DNA from: CAZHNW01 sp942491575
GTDB lineage: Bacteria; Spirochaetota; UBA4802; UBA5550
Direction of reading: 5' to 3'
Length of the DNA: 64,000 bases
Assembly (NCBI GenBank): GCA_942491575.1
Contig: CALOBT010000025.1
Coordinates: forward strand, 2,232,001 to 2,296,000
The translations under genes were made by a program, and so were the position numbers. A model generated the notes under the pieces. That model was not told the DNA's origin. It was given only the letters and a program-made list of their open reading frames with translations, and searched no databases. Below, piece after piece: positions 44,067 through 52,625 of the stretch. Positions within the stretch are counted from its first letter, which is position 1; each line of letters begins with the position of its first letter.

Positions 44067-47000
44067 GGTCATCATCTTCGTTGCGCTTTTTTCTTCCTTT
44101 ACCCTTCATTTCCGTGATGATACGGCTGCAGTAATCTGACATGGACTTCGGTTTTTTCATTTCCGCCATAACCCGGTAGAGGCGTTCATCGTCGTGAATA
44201 TCCCGCCGGTCAGCCGATGATTCCGAATAACTCTCAATGAGGCCGTCGGTAAAGAGAAGCAGCTTTGAGCCCGGCTGAAATTCTCTCTCCATATTCTCGT
44301 AGGGAACATTTTCAGCAAGCCCCATAATTACACCCCTGGCCTGACAGAGCTGCACCTCTCCAAAGTGATTCACCATTACCTGACTGGGATGCCCCGCTGA
44401 TGCGAATACAAGGGTGTTCTTTTCGGGGAAGATATCGGTGATGCAGCAGGTAAAAACGATATGATGATCGCTATCCATCTGAAGAAACCTGTTATTGAGC
44501 ATGAAAAGAATTTCCGCGGGAGACATATCCATATTGCGCATAAGGTTGTATTCCGCCATGATTGAGATACAATTAAGGGAGGCATTGATGCCGTGCCCAG
44601 TTGCGTCGGCGAGGAAAATGCGTATTCGGCCGTCGTCAAGTTCATGTACTAGATAGAGGTCGCCGCCGATTTTCAGCAGGGGATCATAATGGACATGAAT
44701 ATCAAATTTTTCATTTGAAACCCGCACACCCATGAGGCTGTCGAGAAAGGTCTTGGACATATCAAGGTCTTTTGCAATAATTTCTTCCCATTGCTTCAGG
44801 GTATCTATGGCATCTCTAAAGAGGCGGCTGCGGTTTACCAGGGAGTAATCATCCATTTTATCCGTTGAGTCGTTCATTTCAGGATTCAATCTGCGATCGG
44901 AATCGAAGACATTTTTCATAATGAGCTGGTTCTGGACACGTACCAGCAGTTCCTTTGGATTAAAGGGCTTTGAGAGATAATCATTACAGCCAAAGATGAA
45001 ACCCTTTACCATATCCTCCATCTGGTTCCGGGCGGTAACCATGATTACGGGGAGGAAGACATCCTTATATTTCTGCCTCACCTCAAGCATAATGTCATAA
45101 CCGCTCATTTCCGGCAGCATCAGGTCAAGAAGTATCAGGTGGGGAAGTTCTTTCTCCAGGGCGTCAAGGGCCTCTCTTCCTTTCAGAAAGGTCGTCACGC
45201 GATAGCCTTCCTTGGTAAGAATCCGCTGCAGTATCTGCAGGTTTATCGGATCATCATCGACAACCATGATCAGTTCATCACCGGATGACTCTGCCGAATG
45301 AGCATTATTTTCGCTTACTTCTCTTTCCAGTTCAGCCTGTTCCAGTTCAGGGGGCATCACCACAATGGAAGGAAATCTTTCCGCCTCTTCGAGACGCTCC
45401 CGTCTGATTCCGGAAATATCACCCCGGGGTTCCTTCGGGAGCCAGAGGGTAAAGGTGGTCCCCTTACCCTTTTCACTGTCCACATCGATGGTCCCCCCGT
45501 GGAGCTTTACCAGGTACCGACAGATGGCAAGGCCGAGGCCGGTACCCTCGCCGCTGCGCCGCACGCTCTCATCTCCCTGCTCGTAGGGATTCCAGATACG
45601 CTTTACCTCGTCGCGGTCCATGCCGCGCCCCGTATCGTGTACCGCGATGGAGACACCTTCACCAGCTTCAGCGGCTACCACGACTACAGCCCCGACATCT
45701 GTGAACTTCACCGCATTGGTGAGAAGATTCAGGAGTACCTGCTCTATCCGGTTTCGGTCTCCCGTGATAACCGGCACATCGGGGGCAACATTCTGACTCA
45801 GGGTGATGCTTTTACTTCCCACCATTCCCTGCACGATGGAGGTTACAGAGGGAATTATTTTTTTCAGGTCTATTTCGCCGAGGAAAAGATCGACCTTTTC
45901 CCCGCGGAGTTTACTGAAATCAAGAATTTCATCCACCAGGCTGTTGAGGCGGTGGGCGCTCTTCTGTATAAGTTCTACGTCCCTCATGTGCTGGAAGGAA
46001 AGTTTTTTCTCAGAATTGGTAATCATCGCATCGGTAAGGCCGATGATACCGTGAAGGGGGGTCCGCAGTTCATGGGAGGTGGTTGCGAGAAATTCGTCTT
46101 TCATTCTATCGAGGACCTTAAGGTCGCCGTGGGCGGTTTCAAGGTCGGTGTGTACCTGGGCGAATCGGGAAGCCAGGGCGGAGGCAAAAATAATGGTCAT
46201 TAAAAAGTAGCCTTCCGGTGTGATGTCTGGGATGGGGAGGATGCCCATATAATTGAAAGTACTGACTAATAATGAAAGGGAAAAAATAATCATAGCCAAC
46301 AAAATTCTACTGGCATAATCAACATTATCTTTGAATGCCCTGATTGCAATCCAGGTTAAATAAAGAAACGCGAGAGATGAAACTTGTATATAAACAGTAT
46401 AAGAATACTTATGAAAATAAAACAGCTCTCCAGTCAATATATATTCAATACAAACAGAGGTAGCAAAAAATATAAATAGTATAAAAATAATTTTAGAAAC
46501 AATAGTCAATCTCTGTTTTAAAAAGGAATGAATAAAAAAGAGCAGCATTATAACCGCAAAGATGGAGCCGAGATATGTGAACATGTAATAGACTATAGAA
46601 TAATCAAAAATCCATAAAATAATGCTGCGATAGCCGGATAGAAAAAGACCCGTTACAAAGGATAAACCAGAAAAATAGAGATAATACCGTTCTTTTCTAC
46701 GCCCGAAATAGAACAATAAAAAATAGATCGACAAATAAATATTTACTGAAAATAAAAAAACATTCCAACAGATATAAACAACCCACTGGTTTCGGATATT
46801 TTGATATTTTCCAATTTTAATAGTCCCATTAAATCCGCCAGCCGCATTCAAATACCCTGTCCTGACTGCTAATATATTTTTCCCTTCTAGAAGCAGATTT
46901 TTATCAACTTTAACATATTCAGGTTTACCAATTATTTTAGGAGTAAGCCCCATTGAATTAAAGGGCCTTGTTTCAGCAATAAGTATCCCGTTCAGGTACA

Positions 47001-47343
47001 GTTGACTTCCGCTATACTGAATAGGAATAAAAAGGCCTAGATCTTCAATTTTTTCCAGATAGAGACTAAAGCGATACCAGGCATTACCGGAGTAATTGCT
47101 GAATTGAGGGATTTCAGCCCAGGACGAGCTATGATTTATTAAGTACCATTTTTCAAGACTTACATTTATGTTTTTATATTCTGGTTTATCATCAGGTATA
47201 AAATACCATTTTTCTAAAAGATCAATAATACCAGTACCATCATATCTGATTTCACCATAATTCTTTATATTAGAAGCGGATACCGAGCAATTCAATATAA
47301 ATATTATTATCGCTATAAAGAATATCTTTATCTGTTTTTGCAT
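44035..47343 (-). CDS. 7TMR-DISM hybrid histidine kinase with receiver and SpoIIE phosphatase domain
   Basis: 1102 residues from the ATG at 47343; a TTG 33 bases earlier is less likely. Order: signal peptide (KIFFIAIIIFILNCSVSA); a periplasmic 7TMR-DISM extracellular domain (about 25-190, with WYRFSLYLEKIEDLGLFIP); seven membrane segments (about 195-395); HisKA (ATTSHELRTPLHGIIG); HATPase (DTGRGMD, GEGTGLGLAICRYL); receiver (MVVDDDPINLQILQRIL, LILLDLMLPEMSG); linker; and PP2C-type SpoIIE phosphatase (KIGGDLYLV, FLADATGHGINASLN, FTDGLIES). It probably couples an outside ligand to a partner-switch or phosphatase output. The 5' third is AT-rich and the rest GC-rich, suggesting a fused origin. 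Confidence 0.9.
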   Translation of the reverse strand: MQKQIKIFFIAIIIFILNCSVSASNIKNYGEIRYDGTGIIDLLEKWYFIPDDKPEYKNINVSLEKWYLINHSSSWAEIPQFSNYSGNAWYRFSLYLEKIEDLGLFIPIQYSGSQLYLNGILIAETRPFNSMGLTPKIIGKPEYVKVDKNLLLEGKNILAVRTGYLNAAGGFNGTIKIGKYQNIRNQWVVYICWNVFLFSVNIYLSIYFLLFYFGRRKERYYLYFSGLSFVTGLFLSGYRSIILWIFDYSIVYYMFTYLGSIFAVIMLLFFIHSFLKQRLTIVSKIIFILFIFFATSVCIEYILTGELFYFHKYSYTVYIQVSSLAFLYLTWIAIRAFKDNVDYASRILLAMIIFSLSLLVSTFNYMGILPIPDITPEGYFLMTIIFASALASRFAQVHTDLETAHGDLKVLDRMKDEFLATTSHELRTPLHGIIGLTDAMITNSEKKLSFQHMRDVELIQKSAHRLNSLVDEILDFSKLRGEKVDLFLGEIDLKKIIPSVTSIVQGMVGSKSITLSQNVAPDVPVITGDRNRIEQVLLNLLTNAVKFTDVGAVVVVAAEAGEGVSIAVHDTGRGMDRDEVKRIWNPYEQGDESVRRSGEGTGLGLAICRYLVKLHGGTIDVDSEKGKGTTFTLWLPKEPRGDISGIRRERLEEAERFPSIVVMPPELEQAELEREVSENNAHSAESSGDELIMVVDDDPINLQILQRILTKEGYRVTTFLKGREALDALEKELPHLILLDLMLPEMSGYDIMLEVRQKYKDVFLPVIMVTARNQMEDMVKGFIFGCNDYLSKPFNPKELLVRVQNQLIMKNVFDSDRRLNPEMNDSTDKMDDYSLVNRSRLFRDAIDTLKQWEEIIAKDLDMSKTFLDSLMGVRVSNEKFDIHVHYDPLLKIGGDLYLVHELDDGRIRIFLADATGHGINASLNCISIMAEYNLMRNMDMSPAEILFMLNNRFLQMDSDHHIVFTCCITDIFPEKNTLVFASAGHPSQVMVNHFGEVQLCQARGVIMGLAENVPYENMEREFQPGSKLLLFTDGLIESYSESSADRRDIHDDERLYRVMAEMKKPKSMSDYCSRIITEMKGKGRKKRNEDDDLTLIALHYRQ

Positions 47344-47412
47344 TATATAAATTTTCTTTATTTTTCTTACGTTCAATCAAAAACTAATAGTACTGGTCAA
47401 TCTGTAATTAAA

Positions 47413-47637
47413 TTAATATGCTACCTTAACAATATTTTCTTTTAAACCTTCAACCGTGGCCTCATTCTCAACCAATTTCTTACATTCATCTTTTGAGATT
47501 TTACCATAGCCGTTTTCCTGAAACCATTTAAAAAGGGTCTCCACATTATCGGCCTTGTAGGCTTCTTTAAAGCCCTCTGCCAGTTTTACATTGTCCTTCA
47601 TTGCGATATCGATGACGAAATCATGAAAATCTTTCAT
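47413..47637 (-). CDS. Small Nif11-like protein A (74 residues)
   Basis: The ATG has GGAGGCATACTT upstream. The sequence is helical, with AEGFKEAYKADNVETLFKWF followed by QENGYGKISKDECKKLVEN, and ends KENIVKVAY. It is a clear paralogue of the protein encoded at 48222-48488. Both share the GF ... WF..GY..I...EC.KL.EN core and a K-(V/A)-A-Y end. The pattern resembles the Nif11/nitrile-hydratase-like leader fold of peptide-natural-product precursors, but no Gly-Gly cleavage motif or core peptide is present, so the family name is tentative. Confidence 0.65.
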   Translation of the reverse strand: MKDFHDFVIDIAMKDNVKLAEGFKEAYKADNVETLFKWFQENGYGKISKDECKKLVENEATVEGLKENIVKVAY

Positions 47638-47917
47638 AAGTATGCCTCCGTAATTTTTAATATTATATCAGTTTCTAGAGTATTTAACTATTTTTGTCAA
47701 TGTAATATTTACCGCAGAAAAATAAACTTATAAAATCAGCCTGATAATGCTGCGTTATGAGAATTCGTTTTAACTTCATGAAGCAGTTAATTATCTACAA
47801 AAACATTGATTATTTCTGATTTTTCAGGAAATGCGGCACATAACGCAGATTTTACCGTTACCAGATACCGTATGATAAGCTGAATTTGATTTATACCAGT
47901 TTGTGAAGGTGAATTGA
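47638..47917. other. Spacer between the divergent Nif11-like genes
   Basis: The first part of the 584-bp spacer holds no coding region or strong hairpin. It should carry the promoter of gene A, and the second part is filled by the tandem array. Confidence 0.5.
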
Positions 47918-48105
47918 GGCTCTGAGCCGGTTTTATGGCTGCGTGAGGCGGGGCTCTGAGCCGATTTTATGGCTGCGCGAGACGGGGCTCTGAGCCGATT
48001 TTATGGCTGTGAGAGACAGGGGCTCTGAGCCGATTCTATGGCTGCATGAGACGGGGCTCTGAGCCGATTCTATGGCTGCGCGAGACGGGGCTCTGAGCCA
48101 TCAAA
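47918..48105 (+). repeat. 34-bp tandem satellite, five full units and one partial
   Basis: Units start at 47918, 47952, 47986, 48021, 48055 and 48089 (one is 35 bp). Each starts with GGCTCTGAGCC, then GATTTTATGGCTGCGCGAGA-like sequence and CGG. Units differ at a few positions, so the array is not freshly made. There are no unique spacers, which excludes a CRISPR array. The GGCTC and GAGCC blocks alternate and can pair. A second short array in the same orientation lies at 48574-48618. Confidence 0.9.
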
Positions 48106-48221
48106 CTGCCAAAGCTAAAACAGAGCCAGATTTATCAATTTTGCGCTAAATTTCCATTATATTCTTGCTATTTAAATATCTTCAGATAGATTCTGCCCAA
48201 TACACACCGAGGAGGACAAAC

Positions 48222-48488
48222 ATGTCTACAGCAGTAAATCTAAACGATTACCGGGAAGCGGCAGTAAAAGATTTCACTTCATTCGCGCTGGATTGCGGCG
48301 ATCCACAGGCGGGAGCAAAACTTGTAAAGGGATTCAAAAAATCTGTGCTTGCAGGTGACGCGGCAGCCCTCAATGAATGGTTTGTGCAGCAGGGATATCA
48401 AATCACCAGGGAAGAATGTGATAAACTTATTGAAAATAAAGAAAATCTGGTAAAATTCAAGGAACATGTTATGAAGGCTGCTTATTAG
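48222..48488 (+). CDS. Small Nif11-like protein B (88 residues)
   Basis: The ATG at 48222 follows GGAGGACAAAC, an excellent site. The protein has about 15 residues more at its N terminus than protein A, then FTSFALDCGDPQAGAKLVKG, then FKKSVLAGDAAALNEWFVQQ, then GYQITREECDKLIENKEN, and ends KEHVMKAAY. It is flanked on both sides by copies of the 34-bp satellite unit in the same orientation, upstream (47918-48105) and downstream (48574-48618). A terminator at 48535-48553 lies between gene and downstream repeat. Function unknown; Nif11-like assignment tentative. Confidence 0.65.
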   Translation: MSTAVNLNDYREAAVKDFTSFALDCGDPQAGAKLVKGFKKSVLAGDAAALNEWFVQQGYQITREECDKLIENKENLVKFKEHVMKAAY

Positions 48489-48534
48489 TATCTGGTAGTA
48501 TGTTTTTTTTAATGTTGTGTTTTTATGTTTGTCG

Positions 48535-48558
48535 ACGCCGGTTTTGCCGGCGTTTGCT
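48535..48558 (+). terminator. Intrinsic terminator of small gene B
   Basis: ACGCCGG (48535-48541) and CCGGCGT (48547-48553) form a 7-bp GC-rich stem with a five-base loop, followed by TTGCTTTT. Confidence 0.6.
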
Positions 48559-48573
48559 TTTGCATTTAGTTGA

Positions 48574-48618
48574 GGCTCTGAGCTGGTTTTATGGCTGCGT
48601 GAGACGGGGCTCTGAGCC
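48574..48618 (+). repeat. Second short copy of the 34-bp satellite
   Basis: One full unit (48574-48607) and the head of a second (48608-48618), identical in layout to the upstream array. Both arrays are preceded by TTGA, so they look like a direct duplication bracketing gene B. Confidence 0.85.
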
Positions 48619-48734
48619 CATTTCAAGAATTCGAAAAATTACATGGACAATTAAACATGAATAATAACATTTTAGATTTATTTACAAAATATTTCGAGAT
48701 AGCTGACAATTAGAGACGGCTAGAGAATAATCCC

Positions 48735-49808
48735 ATGAAACAGCATATTGCAATTATCGGCGCCGGCCCTGCTGGCGCCTCCTGTGCCCGAATACTGTCC
48801 GAAAAAGGCATGAATGTGAGTCTCTTCGATCACCGCGCCCCCTGGGAGAAGCCCTGCGGAGGAATGCTGGGCCCCGGCGGCATCTTAAGAAACGAGGCTC
48901 TGAGCAACTATACCGGAAGTGTCACTCCTGTTAAGTCACTAATGTGCCTTTCTCCCCGGGAACACAGGGCAGTTCTGCAGGCGGATCCTCACGCGGCGGT
49001 ACTGGACCGTCTTGAACTGAACCGATTTCTTCTTGAGGGGGCTCTGAGCAGTGGGGCTACGCATATTCCAGAGAAAATTACCGGGATCACCGAATCATCG
49101 ACAAATAAATGGCAGCTAACGGGACAAAATGACTCTTTTGAGGCTGATATTCTGATTGGCGCTGACGGGGTTTTCAGTATCGTACGGCGTGCCCTTACGG
49201 GGGCAATTCCCAGGGAGCATCTTTCTCTCTGCTGCGGATATACTCTTGATAGTAGCAGGGGCTCTGAGTCAGTTTCTGAAGGCAGCGAAAACGATGCCGG
49301 CTCAGAGCATATCATTCAATTCAGTGATATCGAAGGGTATACCTGGGTATTTCCGGGAGAGAGTACTACCAGTGTCGGGATTGGAGCGCCGTCGCTTAAA
49401 ATTTCAGGCCTTGATCTCTTTAAAAAACTAGAATCGTATATCACACACAACATTCCGAATTCGGCTCTGAGCAACAGATACTGTGCATTTATCCCCTCTG
49501 TATGTGATTCTGCATTCTACGATATTCCCTGCTGCGGTGACAACTGGCTATTAACGGGAGATGCAGCCGGTCATGTCGAAGCGGTCACTGGCGAAGGAAT
49601 TTATTATGCCCTGGAATCGGGGCGACTTGCCGCGGAGGCTATCATTGATGGAGATATTCAATCATACGATGACCGGTGGAGACAGACATATGGCGAGGCT
49701 CTGAGCAAGGCTGCTGAATTTCGCAGGAAAGTGTCGCATACCGCAGAAATTTTCGGTGATGAGATTGCCGGGGCCATGTTGTACAATTATTTTACCGGTG
49801 CGGAATAA
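48735..49808 (+). CDS. Geranylgeranyl-reductase-family flavoprotein carrying internal repeat words
   Basis: 357 residues. The FAD dinucleotide fold is IAIIGAGPAGASCARILSEKG. KPCGGML is the family signature, followed by LIGADGVFSIVRRAL and WLLTGDAAGHVEAVTGEGIYYAL. Members reduce isoprenoid double bonds (lipids, quinones, chlorophyll tails) using FAD. Six copies of the GGCTCTGAGC word or its complement lie inside the reading frame. Four read Ala-Leu-Ser; one reads Gly-Ser-Glu-Ser, and a reverse copy reads Gly-Ser-Glu. A prenyl-synthase-like gene is 5.7 kb away, so an isoprenoid pathway is possible. Confidence 0.9.
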   Translation: MKQHIAIIGAGPAGASCARILSEKGMNVSLFDHRAPWEKPCGGMLGPGGILRNEALSNYTGSVTPVKSLMCLSPREHRAVLQADPHAAVLDRLELNRFLLEGALSSGATHIPEKITGITESSTNKWQLTGQNDSFEADILIGADGVFSIVRRALTGAIPREHLSLCCGYTLDSSRGSESVSEGSENDAGSEHIIQFSDIEGYTWVFPGESTTSVGIGAPSLKISGLDLFKKLESYITHNIPNSALSNRYCAFIPSVCDSAFYDIPCCGDNWLLTGDAAGHVEAVTGEGIYYALESGRLAAEAIIDGDIQSYDDRWRQTYGEALSKAAEFRRKVSHTAEIFGDEIAGAMLYNYFTGAE

Positions 49809-50119
49809 ACAGGCTCCGAGCCAGAAAATAAAATGCAGGGAAATGCAGCGGAGCTCAGAGCCCATTATCGTAACAATTGAATTTAATGGCCAAAAACCAA
49901 AATCCACTAAGACATTTTGATTATCTTAAAGACAAAACATTTCAGGAAAGAGTCTCAGGGCTGGAAAATTCTAATAATATATTATCATCAAAATAAATTA
50001 AGGTGGCAAAGACAAAGAAATAACTGAAGACGCCGATATGGTCCTTCATTAAGCATTGCAGGTCGCTGCAAAGAGCGAATGATTCTTGCAAATTTTTTTG
50101 CGGGCAGATACAGATAAAA
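49809..50119. other. Spacer between flavoprotein and RAYT genes
   Basis: It contains two members of the near-palindrome family (49812-49822, with a C in the centre, and 49853-49862, reverse). No supported coding region is seen. Confidence 0.6.
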
Positions 50120-50710
50120 TCAAAACATAATGGCATACCTTTTTCGATATGCCTCTTCATAGAACAAAAACTTCTTCACCCTTTCTTCAAAGGTTGCCCC
50201 CAGTTCTTCAAAATACTGGTGCCTTATAATTTTTACAGCAGACTTTGCATCTTCCACCAGGTAATGCATAATGGAGGAATATTTATAATCTCTTGGATCA
50301 CTACATTTACCCGCCTTAACAGGATTATAGGCGATATACCAGATGACCCAGAGAAGATACTTAACCGGATTTTCCTGATCTTCAACAATAACATCCGTAA
50401 AGCGTTCATTCCAGAAGGGGCCGGTACGATTCATGGCTTTGTTGTACCCCTCGGCGATTCGGGCCTTAATAAACTGCATAATACAGGATATTGTAGCTCC
50501 CCCTTCGACTGTTTGAATCAGAAAATGGAAGTGATTGTCCATCAAAGCATAATTAATGTATTTAAAATCGTATTTTTTCCGGGCCTGTCTCAGTACCCTC
50601 ATCGCTATCTTTTTGGCAAATTCTTCCGCCAGAAGGTGTTTCAATTCAATACACCGTGACATGGTGTGATAGGTTATTCCCGGTTTGCATTTCCTGACTT
50701 TGTTGCTCAT
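50120..50710 (-). mobile_element. REP-associated tyrosine transposase (RAYT, Y1_Tnp family)
   Basis: 196 residues. The start has GAGAGG upstream. The N terminus GITYHTMSRCIE is the typical entry strand. NYALMDNHFHFLIQ carries the HUH motif (His60, His62). AEGYNKAMNRTGPFWNERF contains the likely catalytic Tyr89 and the RAYT box. WYIAYNPVKAG followed by PRDYKYSS is also characteristic. RAYTs are single-copy, usually immobile IS200/IS605-like nucleases that cleave palindromic REP sequences. The gene is flanked on both sides by GGCTCTGAGCC-type palindromes, the obvious candidate substrates. No flanking insertion-sequence ends were recognised, in keeping with the RAYT lifestyle. Confidence 0.9.
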
Positions 50711-51041
50711 GTTTTCCTCTCTATTTCTATATATCTATAATTTTTCCTGCTTCTATGAGGTACACGAAGTTCGGGCCGAAAAATTAAAAAAATTTCCATG
50801 ATGCTCTGAGCCTGCTGTTGCTGTAATAATGATGCTCTGAGCCTCAATTCATTAAATTAAAATATTTTCTTAAGGCTCTAATCCACAATTTCCTTCCCTG
50901 TCTATCCATGGCTCTGAGCCCTAAAACTACAACCCGCCAGACGGAAATCGATTGACACATCAGTCATTATAATAGACTATTGCAGTACATCATTTCCATC
51001 AAAAAGGCTCAGAGCCTCATCATAAAACCACGGAGAAGCCC
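50711..51041. other. Spacer upstream of RAYT and symporter genes with four palindrome copies
   Basis: Copies lie at 50803-50812, 50834-50843, 50910-50920 and 51006-51016 (reverse); a decayed one is at 50874-50884. The first two share an ATGAT leader and sit 31 bp apart. The promoters of RAYT and of the symporter should be here. Confidence 0.6.
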
Positions 51042-52457
51042 ATGAATCATCAGCTAGAAAAAGTCTCCCGGGGACGCATGATCCTCTTTTCCCTTGGCCA
51101 GTTCGGCTGGAGCATTGCCACCTTTGCAGTCACTACACTGGTGACTCCATTTTTCTTTCCTCCATCCGTTGAGGGTGCACCTGAAATGCCGGCGCTTATT
51201 ATTCGTTCTGCGGTTTTCCTGGGACTTACTGTGGTGGGCCTTGCAAATTTTTCCGGCCGGGTTTTTGATGCCGTCAGTGATCCAATCATTGCGGGAATGA
51301 CGGACCGGTCGAAAAGCCGTTTTGGTCGACGCCGTTTCTACATGATGATCAGTTTTATCCCCTTCGCGGCAATGTCGATACTGGTCTTTCTCCCTCCCCA
51401 TGGAGGCGTCAGCACCCTCAATGCCGTATGGGTCTTTATTGCGATAATTTTCTTTTTTCTATTTCACACCATGTACTGCCAGGCCTACGGGGCGCTGATA
51501 CCGGAGATTGGACACACCTCTGATGACCGGATGTTTCTTGCCACCATGACCTCGGTGACGTGGGCAATGGGATTTGCCATTGGGCAGACAACCTGGGCCT
51601 TTAAGGGGATGATGCAGGAAGCGGGGATTGCCCCTGTCACTGCAATGCGTATTGTCATCTTCGCCTTTGCAATTATCGGTGCCATATTCATGGCCTTTCC
51701 AATTTTTGCCATCGATGAGAAACGGCACTGCAAAGGGCATGTCTCCAATGAGGGAACCTTCACTGCGGTGAAGCGTGCTTTCCAGAATCCTGATTTTCTA
51801 GCCTTCACCGCTTCCGATTTCTGTTACTTCATCGCCAATACCTTTCTTGAGATCGGTATTGTCTACTACGTAACCATGCTGATGAAAATGAAAGAATCGC
51901 AGGCCACCCTCCTGATGACGGTAATGTTTGTCACCAGTTTTCTTTTTTATGTGCCCATCTACCAGCTGGCAAAAAGAATCGGAAAGAAAAAACTGCTGAT
52001 GACAGCCTTTATCACACAGGCCATTGTCTTCGGCATGATACCCTTCATTCACTTCACTGATCGTCCCGATATCTGGGGGTGGGTTATAGTAATGATCGAA
52101 GCAATCCCCGTTGCCCTTTTTGGGATAGTACCGACGGCAATAATCGCTGATATTGCAAAGTCAGACGGTATCCGCACGGGCAATTACAAGGAGGCGGTAT
52201 TTTTCGGCACCCGAAGTTTTATCATGAAACTTGCCATCAGTATCTCCAATCTCATCTTTCCGACATTGCTGATGCTGGGGAGTATACATGCTGTCGGTAG
52301 TGAACCGAAACCAACGCCCTTCGGCGTATCAATGACTGCGGTAGTGGCCTTTTTCTTCGCAATACTCGGCGCGGTCTTTCTTATCCGCTTCCGTGAAGGC
52401 AGGGTAAACCATTACCTGGCCCTTGAAGAGGAACATGTCGAGGGAGCCGTGGAATAA
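51042..52457 (+). CDS. GPH/MFS_2-type sugar:cation symporter
   Basis: 471 residues and about 12 membrane segments. GRVFDAVSDPIIAGMTDRSK and RFGRRRFYM form the cytoplasmic loop signature of glycoside-pentoside-hexuronide symporters. YGALIPEIG and the second-half IADIAKSDGIRTGNYKEAVFFG also fit. GGAGAAGCCC precedes the start. Substrates are usually glycosides or uronides, with Na+ or H+. It is followed after 168 bp by a metallo-beta-lactamase-fold gene. Confidence 0.85.
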   Translation: MNHQLEKVSRGRMILFSLGQFGWSIATFAVTTLVTPFFFPPSVEGAPEMPALIIRSAVFLGLTVVGLANFSGRVFDAVSDPIIAGMTDRSKSRFGRRRFYMMISFIPFAAMSILVFLPPHGGVSTLNAVWVFIAIIFFFLFHTMYCQAYGALIPEIGHTSDDRMFLATMTSVTWAMGFAIGQTTWAFKGMMQEAGIAPVTAMRIVIFAFAIIGAIFMAFPIFAIDEKRHCKGHVSNEGTFTAVKRAFQNPDFLAFTASDFCYFIANTFLEIGIVYYVTMLMKMKESQATLLMTVMFVTSFLFYVPIYQLAKRIGKKKLLMTAFITQAIVFGMIPFIHFTDRPDIWGWVIVMIEAIPVALFGIVPTAIIADIAKSDGIRTGNYKEAVFFGTRSFIMKLAISISNLIFPTLLMLGSIHAVGSEPKPTPFGVSMTAVVAFFFAILGAVFLIRFREGRVNHYLALEEEHVEGAVE

Positions 52458-52625
52458 CTTTGATTGCAGGGGAGAAATTATCTTCCCTGCAGTTTACAGG
52501 AAGATATCTCTCCGGATACAGCAGTAATTTAATTAAAATAAATATGTCCCGCAGAGGATAATTTTCTTCTTGCCACAGAATATTGCCCATGACATACATG
52601 AAGCAGGATTCAAAGGAGCACCCTC

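Larger units (their letters stand above)
47918..51016. repeat. Cluster of about 20 GGCTC(T/A)GAGCC near-palindromes
   Basis: Copies or one-to-two-base variants start at 47918, 47952, 47986, 48021, 48055, 48089, 48574, 48608, 48896, 49040, 49260, 49299 (reverse), 49463, 49697, 49812, 49853 (reverse), 50803, 50834, 50910 and 51006 (reverse). The word is palindromic except for its central base. Elsewhere in the 64 kb I saw only single partial matches (for example 43377-43385). A RAYT gene lies within the cluster at 50120-50710, as expected for REP-type elements. Confidence 0.8.

Noticed and set aside
45298..46203. Long plus-strand frame of 301 residues
   Set aside because: Antisense to the sensor-kinase gene with no family motifs and no ribosome binding site; the kinase on the other strand is unambiguous.
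47918..48105. CRISPR array
   Set aside because: Period is 34 with near-identical units and no unique spacers; no cas gene is in the window.
47413..48488. Firm call of RiPP precursor peptides
   Set aside because: No Gly-Gly leader cleavage site or core peptide is visible, so only the leader-like fold is proposed.
49942..50160. Small minus-strand frame of 72 residues downstream of the RAYT gene
   Set aside because: Overlaps the RAYT 3' end, has no ribosome binding site and an odd composition.
50761..50900. IS200/IS605 insertion-sequence left end
   Set aside because: No subterminal imperfect palindromes or target tetranucleotide could be matched; RAYTs normally lack such ends.
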